Positions 55,461 to 64,000 of a stretch of DNA of 64,000 bases are shown here, piece by piece. The DNA is from Cercophora sp. LCS_1 (Eukaryota > Ascomycota > Sordariomycetes > Sordariales > Lasiosphaeriaceae): NCBI GenBank assembly GCA_036250225.1, contig JAPZLL010000013.1, forward strand, positions 310,001-374,000, in the 5' to 3' direction. Within the stretch, counting starts at the first letter, position 1; every line of letters begins with the position of its first letter. The notes under the pieces are model-generated. The model saw nothing but the letters and a program-made list of their open reading frames with translations. It made no database searches and was not told the origin of the DNA. The position numbers and the translations under genes were made by a program.

Positions 55461-58400
55461 CCATCCGTCAAGTCCTCGGAGAAAGTCCATGGGTTGGGAA
55501 TCATGAAGTTCGTGTTGTGTGGAATTTACGCCACAGTGAGAGAGAAAGAGGGGAGGGGAGGGGAGCAATCAAGGTCACCCTTGCATATGAAAATCCTACG
55601 ATCTTTGTTTTTCTGCTCTCTGGCGTTCACCGTGTGTATAAAACACCAGAAGAGATATAATGCGCAACTGACCGAGGAGGGGATGGGTGTCCAGCCCGGT
55701 CCTGTCTCGGAACAACTTGGTCTGGAAACTTGAGAGATACAAACACGGCACACGGTGTCCAAACACAACTTCCCTCGCCCATCCATACTTGAGATCCTCG
55801 AGTGAGGGCGCACGTCTCCTCGCTGGGGAAGAGAAAACGGAGGAGGTGGGGGACGGAAGACGGGAAAAAGAGGGGTACGGCAGGGGGAACAAACAAACAC
55901 TGAGCGCATAGATTGAAAAAAAAAAAAAAGCAAAGTTGGTGCGTGCAAGAGGGTGTGGTGCACTCGAGCAAAAAAGAAAGAAAAAAGCTGTGCGCAGCCA
56001 CTGGCGCACGCAACAGCCAAAGCCGATTCCGGTGGCACACACAGCCAAGCGCAAGCCGGAACGGCAAACGCCGGGCCGCGCAATCGCTTGCCATGATACG
56101 GCTGGCCGAAGGATCGACACCGACCACAGATCGGGTGTGATCCGCTCCTCCCCTCACCCACATCCGTTGGCCGCTTCCCTCCCCTCGTCAGTTATCATAT
56201 TTACGGGTACTTTTGCGCGCTCAATTCTCTCTCACCGGTGAAGCCACCGCAACTGCAGCCGGGAGCACACCGGCTGTACATTGATGCCCAAGGGCACACC
56301 ATTTTGTTTGCTTTTCTTTTCTCTTCCTGATCCGCTCGGTGGGTTTCTTGAGGTGACGCTGGCCTAGAATGTTCCTTTTTTTCCTTTTTGTTCCTCCGGT
56401 TACGTACCAGAAGTTGGCAGAGTGTTGGTTGCGCGAGAGGGGTTTTCCGGTGTTCCAGTCAAATACGAGGGGGATACTTGTGATAGGTTAATTGGTGCTT
56501 ACACGTTGTGTGTGTGTGCTTGGTGATGAGGCTCAAGTGCCCGTCGTCGGCCCATGGTCTCTTGCCCCCCCGCCTTCCTCATCTTTGTTGTCAACCTGCT
56601 CTTGGCCAGGAGTGAGTGTGCTTCGCCCTTTAGTGTCGCGGACAAGACGGATGAGGACGTAAAAATGACATGAACCCGTTTCCTCGCCGATTACAAGGTT
56701 GGCTGCCCGGCTCGATTTGTCTCGCAATGCTGCATTGAGATTCAAGACAATGAACCCAGGCCCCTCCAATATCACGTCAAAAGAGAGGAACACGACAAGG
56801 GCCCTCGGGATTTGGACCCGATCGACAGATTCAAAACTGCCTCGTCCTGAAGCCGGACACAAGTGGCACAGTAAAGAAGGTGTGGTGTCGCCTGAGAGCT
56901 ACGCAGCTTCCGATGGTTGACGATATGGTGCGAAGTCCAGTATGACCCCGTCGTCCTTTTGTCCTCCGCGAAGAAAGGGCAATCTTACCCGCGCTTCTCG
57001 TGACTTGTCAGCATCGCATAGACACCGCAAGCGACAGCCAACGGTGTCATCTCAAGGTGAGCACCCAAGTCATACAACTCTGCCTCCCGTTCCGAACTCG
57101 CGTTGGCGTACCGCGTACGGGTAAGCCATGTACATGTAATGCGCTGGCCCAGACGCACCAGCGAGCGAGCCACTGGCTGCGGTTTAGTCTCCGTCTTGTT
57201 CCCTCCATAATCTCCCTCGCGCGCGCCAGGTATCCGAGGCCAGAGCAGGAGACTAGAGCAGCCGTCACACGCTCGGCGCGGGTTAGGGTCATGCTCAAAC
57301 TGCCGTACGACGCGATCATTCACAAATTCGCTGTCGTCCTGCGCTTGAACCCTGATTGACCGTGCTACCAGCCTGGTGGTGCATACGGCATGGCGCCCTC
57401 CGAGGGACTTTGGCTAGTCCAGCCCCCGCGTGCCGGACGGCGAGCACACTGGTGCGGCCAATGGTGCGCCGGGAGAAAGGACGGCCGGTGCAAAGCACGG
57501 AATAATGACAGGCCAGTGCGGTACTCGAGGGCTCAGAAGAGGGGTGCCAACGGAGAGGATCACGGCATTCGGCGTTGAGTCCAACTGCATGGGGTTATCG
57601 GAAGGCAGAAAGCAATCGAAAAGGATCCAATGAGGAGAGAGGGACGCCGTGTCAGCTCGGGCGTCGATCGTCACGCAAACATGTCCTCGCCGTCGACAGG
57701 GACCCGAAATATTGAAGGACGCGGCCATGTTTGCAAGTTGCCACATGTCGCAGCAGCAGAGCAGACGAGGGAAGCAACGGAAGAAACACCCGGAAGGCTT
57801 GACAGCTGTCCAGCGCGGCTATGGACGATGATCCCGGCCGACATGGAATGTTCGCCAGGACGACATGCATGAGCGGAGCGGAGGTTTCTTCACGTGCCGG
57901 CAGACGACGTGTGGCCGGGTACATGGCAAACATCGGGGCCCCAATGTGGGCCTCTCCGGAGCATCGCTCGCGGGGCGGGGGAGGGGACTCAGCGAGGAGA
58001 AAGGCAAGGTGAAACGAGGTGTGTCTGCGATCAGGTCGGCAGAAGCGGCCCGAGTGGACAACGCGGCGATGCGTCGTCCTGGCAGGCCCCAGAGATGTGA
58101 GGGCCCTTAGTGCCACGAAAACGAAGGGCGGAAATCGGCAGCCGTTGACGGGAGTTCGAAGTTCGAAGGAGCGCACAACAACCCCCACCCCTTGCCTTGC
58201 GTCGGCTGTCTGCAGCATCAGCCCACAACTTCCTGGTCGTCTGTCGGCAAGGGTCTCGCAACTCTTTGTGTGGCGCACGTATAATTGGCCTGCCGCACCT
58301 AAGGTTGCTCAAAGCTCTTTCGGCTGTGGAAGTCAAGCTTCGCTGTGATTCACAGAGAGCGGCACCCGGGCGTGCAGACGCCGTGGTCCTGTCTGGCCCT

Positions 58401-58621
58401 CGCCTGTGTCGTCTCGCCGCCCTACCTTCTGCGACGAAGTGCGAGGAGTGGCAATAGGAGGTCGCAATGGTGGTCGGGCGACTGGATTTATGACGTATCG
58501 TCAACGTTGGTTTCCGCTTCGCCGTCGGAGCGGGCCGGAACATAATTAATGCAAGCTGATCAAATGAACAGCGCGGGCGAACGCTGCTTCGGTTCAGAAC
58601 ACCCGACGAACGGGTCGCCGT

Positions 58622-58646
58622 CTCGTGCTCGTGCTCGTGCTCGTGC
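58622..58646 (+). repeat. CTCGTG hexanucleotide repeat, four units
   Basis: Four CTCGTG units in non-coding sequence. Confidence 0.75.
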
Positions 58647-61600
58647 CATGGTCCATCAGATCAGCAGGTGCGGAATCTTGTTTCCCCATGGCCCCTCGTC
58701 CCCTCGAACAAAAAAGACAGGGCAACACGTGTATTGTGATGTGGGCCGGATCGGGGAACATGAGATCCACCGAGAGAGATCTTGTGCATCGAGGGACAGG
58801 AGACAAGCGAGCAAACAAACAACGCCAGAGACGAGCAAGTAGAGTCGGGGGCCGTTGTCAATACCAAATAATGGAAATTGAGCAAAATGGTCCATTAAAA
58901 AAAATAAAAATAAGCCAGCGCTGGGCGGAGAGCAGGCACCTAGCTGCGAGAGAAGGCGACTGTGGAAGACATAGGCACATCAATGGGTAGGCGCCGAGGC
59001 GTCATCGAGAAAGATGCACTGTGGAGGAGATGCAGCCAGACCCGCAGGGACAAGGTCTCGAGAGGCCATGCTTCTAAACGATACTTCGATTGCTGCAAGG
59101 TCGCATATGGACAGACAGTGTAAGTCTACTGTGCACTGTCCCCGTGTACCTCTCTTGAACACAGGCAAGGCGCCATGACGGTACGGCGTTGATAACATCC
59201 TCCCATGGCGCCGATTCGAGCAAACCCAGCCGGACCTGATCACGCGCACCAACACATTTTCCATCTGGAACATCACGTTTGTCCCGGTGCCCCGGAAGAG
59301 CTGGGCGTCCAGATAGCCACCAATGGCTGACCAGACGGAAGGAGCATGTCTCGGTGCGCCCTCCTCAGCTCGAGGCCCTTAGTGTCCTCGCGGCCTCGAA
59401 CCGTGCCTAACAAGCAGACTAACGCAGCCGACGACTCATCCAAGACGCCACAAACATGCTCCCTTGGACCACACACCCAGCGCCCACCATCCAGCGGTGA
59501 AGGAGCTGCGACATGGAATGCTTCTCTTGCAGGAGCAGCGCAAACATACGTCAGCTCCTCTGACCCCGAGCAAGCCCCTTCGAACCACAACGTCAGCACC
59601 TAGGGTCCTGTCTCCGCAAACCGGCAATGCCATGCCAGGTCAGGAGGAGAATTTGCTCCTCCGGTAACTTATACAGCCGCACGTGCGTTTGCTGCGCACA
59701 CACATGGGACCACCGAGTGAAAACTGAGACCTGCAGACGACTAATCCGGCACGGCGGAGAGGACATCGTGGGATGGGAAATCCCGGGTGCGAAAAAAACG
59801 TCAGGTGGGTCGTCTCTGGGCTCTCGATCGACGGCACCAGAGACATGAGGCCCAGATCGGGCGGCAGATCGGCCCCAGTGGGCTGGTTGGGTGGGTGAGG
59901 CAAGCTAGAAAGAAACAGGGCAGAAACGTGGTTTCTGTTTCTCGGCCATCTACACACCTGCGGCCCTGTGTATTTGTCCAGGATCGAATGCTTACAGGAA
60001 TGGCAGGTCCCTTGCTCGTTTTTTGTGCGAGCGAGTTGGCGGGGTTATTGCGTCTTGGTTTTCCTCCCGTCACCCTATTCTCTGACGTTGAGCATTCACT
60101 TTTGTGGCGTTATATCTCGGGTTGGCAGGACGTTGAGACTGGTTAAATATGGGAGAGACATGGGCATGTTTGGGTTCATGATTTTTGGGACAAGCGTCAG
60201 TTCTAGATCTTCAATCTCTGGGCCCTGCGCAAGGATACTCGATTAGTTGGGTTCCTCACGCATCGACAAACTGGGAAGGTCTTGCCTGGTTTCTGCTGGT
60301 GGCTTCTCTCAGCTTCTCATCCGGGTTTACTAGCCCCTTCACCTCCTGCGCGCTTCCTTGTTGGGCAGCAACCTAGAGCTCCTCACCGCCGACCGCTGAC
60401 CGCTTACGACGGCGGTGGAACTGGTTACAGCTCTCAAATAGGTCTCTTCAGGGTCGCAAAAACGTCATCCAGGAGATACGAAAAACGCAAGATGACGATA
60501 CTATTTATTGGGGTTTTCTGCAGGGACCAGCCAACAAGCCAAGGACAACAGTGGTTGAGGACTCGATTCCGGTCTCAGGGTCCGCGGTGTGAGGTTCAAG
60601 GGACCGGCAAGCGCCGCGCCATTGGACCGATACTCCTCAACAGACACGCAGCACTAGATCCTCGTGTGAGGACGCCGGCCTTGGGGATCGGACATATGTC
60701 AGCATTTTTTTTTTTACTCTCACATCCCTGATCCTTACCACGCTGTGCGTTTTATATGCTCAAACTCTACGGTTAGCAGTGTTATGCTTTGTCTTTTGTG
60801 ATTGTGGGCTAGCCGGAAATATTCTGGCTCGAGCGAGCCGAGAGGAGACGCAAAGTTTCGGCCGGGAATGTAGTGAACTGGGTAAGGGGTAGTAAGTCCA
60901 GTGTGAGGTATGACGTCAACGACGGTATTCAGGGTCCTGTTGTGAAAATATCGAGCATGTGTTGTGTGTGTGAAACCTAATCACGACGGCGCGCCTCATG
61001 GTTTTGTTATGCTAGGTTACCGCATGGCCGACCGAGCTTGGCAGATCGTATTCCGGCTTCGTATGGGGAATGGCGGATGGGATTTTGTCATTTGGCAATC
61101 ATGCCCGTGGTGAGGGTATGCTGGGATGGCGATGTATGCTTTGTTAGCATGGTTACACTCGTTAGGTGTCGAGGGCAATGGCTTATGGAGGTAGCGGACG
61201 GGCAATTGTCCGGCTCCGAGGCACCTTGTGGATTCAGGGGTCTGGGGGGTGGATAGAGGATATCCATGGTGCATGGGGTCCTTCAAGCATATGTTTGGGC
61301 GGAAATATGCAAGGTGGTTCTGTGTGGGAAGTTTCGGAGAGGGCTCAGGGGTTGGTAAATAAATCCGGTCGGCACCCCCTGACGGTATGGTAAACAGTCC
61401 ATCGACTATTGTCGGACATGACTGTTTTCACTCAGCTCTGTCGGCAATGTTTTGAGTTTCTTGAAGGCAAATCATGTCGACGTTCTTTATACTTTCGAAT
61501 TCCACGCTCAAGACACTGTGAATAATGGAAGCTGGTGCAGGTATTTACGGTACCAAGTTGGGTCGTAACTCGTGATGGCAAGCCAAAATTTGTGCCCCCG

Positions 61601-62426
61601 TTATCTGCCCAGAGCCTTCAATATTCAAGGGGTTCCTCCATTGCATGTCGGTGAAGAATGGAGAGGGCCGAGCCCCAAACATATACCCCCTGGAGACATG
61701 GGCATCGAAATGATGAAGACCTCCGTGGACTGATAATGCATCCGGATTCAACGGCGATCCATAACAAATGGGGCCAAGAACAATGTAACCTATTTCTCTC
61801 TTGGTCATCTTCCACACACGGGAAGACTGGAGAGTCAGCTTTTTTTTTCCCTTGAAATACTCCCTCAAACTCTAGTCCTCATTACTCATATGGTACTTGT
61901 CGATGTGGTGTTTGGATGTCAATATCAATGTGATCCGCCGCATCCATTTCTGGCCCTATTCTAGGGGAGGATACTGCCATATTATTGAGCTTATACAGGA
62001 GTTCATCCTACGGGATTGTCTCTGGCTGTCGGAACCTCATGGTGCTTTGCCATGATGTTGTGTGCCATGCAGACATCATTTCCCACCCCACGACCGCCTT
62101 GTTGTCAGTCGTCGCCCGTGAGAGGACTGATGGGCGGCTTCATGCCAGTAGCAAAGGTGACGTGACTCCAAAGCAAGACAATTGAAGGGCTACAATTGCA
62201 CGGACCGAAACATGTAGGTAGTGTCTCTCAGGGAGGAAGCATCTCAACATACCAATTAAAGCAAATCTACCAGTGAGTGCTAACCAACTAGAAATCAACA
62301 AGCCGCCCCAGAAACCGAATGCCGCCAAGCAAAACACAATGCCATAGCACACAAACAAACAATGCCATGAACCAAAACAAATGCCATGCAAAACCCAGCA
62401 CTAGTATACCCTCCCCTGTATCCCAA

Positions 62427-64000
62427 TCAAGAACACCGTCTCCCCGACCTAAAACCACCCAACAACTTCTCCCACCCCTTAACCTCCAACCCCCTAAACC
62501 CCTCCCCCCTCTGCTCCCGCTCGCCAACCTCCACCACCGCGCCCACAAGATCCTTGACAATCCCCTCGCCCACCACACTATCCCCCGCATACTTCTCATG
62601 CCCCCTCACAAACTCCCTGATCCATTTCGCCGCGGTCCACAGCTCACCACTAGCCCTCTTCCGTATCAAATCCAGATACGTCGCGAGCTCGCACCTTGTC
62701 ACAACATCAACATTGACAGAATCGAGATAACTCTCCACCAACGGGATCAAACCAGGGAATTCGTCTCCTTCGTCAATAATCTCCTCGCCTGAAACCTCCC
62801 TTGCGTAGGCCGTGCCGTTGATGATTTCGTTGATGGACATCAATCTGTATTCATCCTCGACTGGGCGGAGTGGGGACGGAGGCCTGCTAATCCCGCCACT
62901 ACGTGCGCTGCGAGGCGTGGAAGAGCCCGAGCCGTGGCCGCTTCGGGAGGGACGGGCCGAGAACAAGTTCTTACGAAACCAAAATTTCTTGGTCAGGACT
63001 GCGTCGCGAGCGTGGGCGGTCTCCATGTTTTCGTCGACGCGGACGATGGGGATGTAAAAGTTGAGATCAAAGGACAAAATCGCGCGCGTGATGAGGACCA
63101 TGAAGACGGCAAAGGCGGCGTTTTCAAAATCGGTGATTTGGATCTCCATCGGGCGGAACTCGACGCGCCAGCCGATCGAGTTGTCGGCCGGCGGGGGCTT
63201 GAAGCGCATGTGCTGCCAGTTGGTCGACTGGATGTTTTCAAAATGGTCTGTTTTGGAGAGGTCGAGCTCCTGCAGGTCCTCGTTGAAGATGACGATGGGG
63301 TCGCGGATGAAGAGGTGGGCAAAGTGCGTGGCTAGTCGGTCGTCCATGCCGCCGTCGAGCAGTTGCTGCTTGATGGACTCGTCAACAACAAGATTGGGGT
63401 CAAAGTACTCGGGTCGGAGGCGGGCGTCGGTCGAGATGTAGGTCGAGTTGGAGGCGTAGCGGGACTTGGGGATGCGCCATCGATCATTCTCGAGGGGCTT
63501 TTCGCCGAGTTCTTCGGCGGTGCGATCGTCGACGGCCTTGCTGATCTGGTTCCACCGGACGTCGGTGTCGGCGAGAAAGCCCTTGTAGATGGGCGTGGCA
63601 GCCGTGAGGGCAAGTAGGATGGGGCCTAGAGGGCTAAGCTGGTCGTACATTTGACGACCCTCGGTGATGTTCTTGGCCTGGAAGGTGATCTGAAGACAGC
63701 AGCTACCCATGCCGAAAGCCATGGCATCCATGTGGATAAAGTTGTCTGGAGCAGCGCCGTTACGAACATCATCATCCTCGGGCCACTGGTGGAGTTCATA
63801 GTTGACAGTTGGGTCCTTCCACGGCCAGGGCGTGTTCTCATCGCGAAAGACGGGGACGTTGACCTGCACCTTGCGTCCTCGGCGTGAGCGGATGTTGGCT
63901 GCGAGTGTGGGAAAGCGGATGTGAGGGTTGGCGATCTCGTCGGGAACAAACTGTGACCGAAGCTTGGAGCCCGACACGGGGTAAAAGGGGTCAGTAAACA
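62427..64000 (-). CDS. gcs1: Glutamate-cysteine ligase catalytic subunit (partial, 5' end outside window)
   Basis: This enzyme makes gamma-glutamylcysteine, the first and rate-limiting step of glutathione synthesis, in the cytosol. The window holds the C-terminal 523 residues in one open exon; the frame is still open at base 64000 (FTDPFYPVSGSK), so the start and N-terminal part lie to the right. Family motifs include RSQFVPDEIANPHIRFPTL, MDAMAFGMGSCCLQITFQ (a core active-site strand), SRYASNSTYISTD, NWQHMRFKPPP and GWRVEFRPMEIQITDFENAA. A Ser/Arg/Gly-rich insertion (PSRSGHGSGSSTPRSARSGG) precedes the C-terminal helical part. The length fits a eukaryotic enzyme of roughly 680-720 residues. 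The apparent start at 63977 is a GTG codon inside the conserved PVSG motif and not a real start. Confidence 0.95.
   Translation of the reverse strand, partial: FTDPFYPVSGSKLRSQFVPDEIANPHIRFPTLAANIRSRRGRKVQVNVPVFRDENTPWPWKDPTVNYELHQWPEDDDVRNGAAPDNFIHMDAMAFGMGSCCLQITFQAKNITEGRQMYDQLSPLGPILLALTAATPIYKGFLADTDVRWNQISKAVDDRTAEELGEKPLENDRWRIPKSRYASNSTYISTDARLRPEYFDPNLVVDESIKQQLLDGGMDDRLATHFAHLFIRDPIVIFNEDLQELDLSKTDHFENIQSTNWQHMRFKPPPADNSIGWRVEFRPMEIQITDFENAAFAVFMVLITRAILSFDLNFYIPIVRVDENMETAHARDAVLTKKFWFRKNLFSARPSRSGHGSGSSTPRSARSGGISRPPSPLRPVEDEYRLMSINEIINGTAYAREVSGEEIIDEGDEFPGLIPLVESYLDSVNVDVVTRCELATYLDLIRKRASGELWTAAKWIREFVRGHEKYAGDSVVGEGIVKDLVGAVVEVGEREQRGEGFRGLEVKGWEKLLGGFRSGRRCS

Larger units (their letters stand above)
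53937..62426. other. 8.5-kb gene-poor region downstream of the GATA factor
   Basis: No gene is supported. 53.94-55.2 kb is T-rich on the plus strand and probably contains the GATA gene 3'UTR. The rest has scattered chance frames, none with a family motif, and simple repeats at 55431 and 58622. 60.0-62.4 kb is somewhat AT-richer. It ends at the 3' side of glutamate-cysteine ligase. I see no terminal repeats or mobile-element proteins. Confidence 0.55.

Noticed and set aside
55526..56161. 211-codon minus-strand frame with Phe runs
   Set aside because: The Phe runs come from poly-A tracts; no conserved motif.
57652..58278. 208-codon minus-strand frame
   Set aside because: No motif and no plausible start context; chance frame.

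Overview
The window is a nuclear segment of a filamentous ascomycete, most likely in the Sordariomycetes and plausibly Sordariales/Chaetomiaceae. Genes carry short introns (about 50-120 bp) with GTRNGT donors and CTRAC-type branch sites, third codon positions favour C, and non-coding DNA is GC-moderate with short homopolymer runs. Gene content fits: an AA9 lytic polysaccharide monooxygenase, an NsdD/SUB-1-type GATA factor, a LaeA/UMTA-type methyltransferase and a Sim4-complex Fta4 subunit. The species assignment is inference; no search could be run.

Layout. 0.5-1.0 kb: a possible small Ser/Pro-rich ORF (-). 1.9-6.6 kb: a very large MFS transporter gene (-) cut by one in-frame TAG. 7.4-12.0 kb: a housekeeping block with IMP3 (-, U3 snoRNP), bS18m (+, mitoribosome) and a CIA84-like PPR protein (-, complex I assembly); IMP3 and bS18m share a short divergent promoter. 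13.6-14.5 kb: secreted AA9 enzyme (+). 16.4 kb: a codon-optimised 63-residue single-TM protein (+) with a likely long 5'UTR intron. 17.6-21.9 kb: divergent pair dCMP deaminase (-) and ATG7 (+). 22.3-24.3 kb: DUF2462 protein (+) and a group II PLP decarboxylase (-). 27.0-29.1 kb: UMTA-type methyltransferase (+) convergent with a DUF985 cupin (-). 31.2-38.9 kb: an ArfGAP/UBA/NPF protein (+) and a calpain-family protease (+). 39.1-39.8 kb: Fta4 (-).

From 39.8 to 62.4 kb gene density collapses. In 22.6 kb the only gene I can support is the GATA factor at 52.5-53.9 kb, with about 12.7 kb of apparently gene-free DNA on its 5' side and 8.5 kb on its 3' side. The right edge holds the 3' part of glutamate-cysteine ligase (-), which runs off the window.

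Most genes are unrelated housekeeping functions, and I see no secondary-metabolite cluster, CRISPR, transposon ORF, rRNA or tRNA gene. The most notable signals are the gene desert around the developmental regulator, the single nonsense codon in an otherwise intact transporter, several micro-exons, and an in-frame intron next to the ATG7 catalytic cysteine. Exon structures were worked out by eye from splice motifs and reading-frame continuity; exact borders should be treated as predictions.
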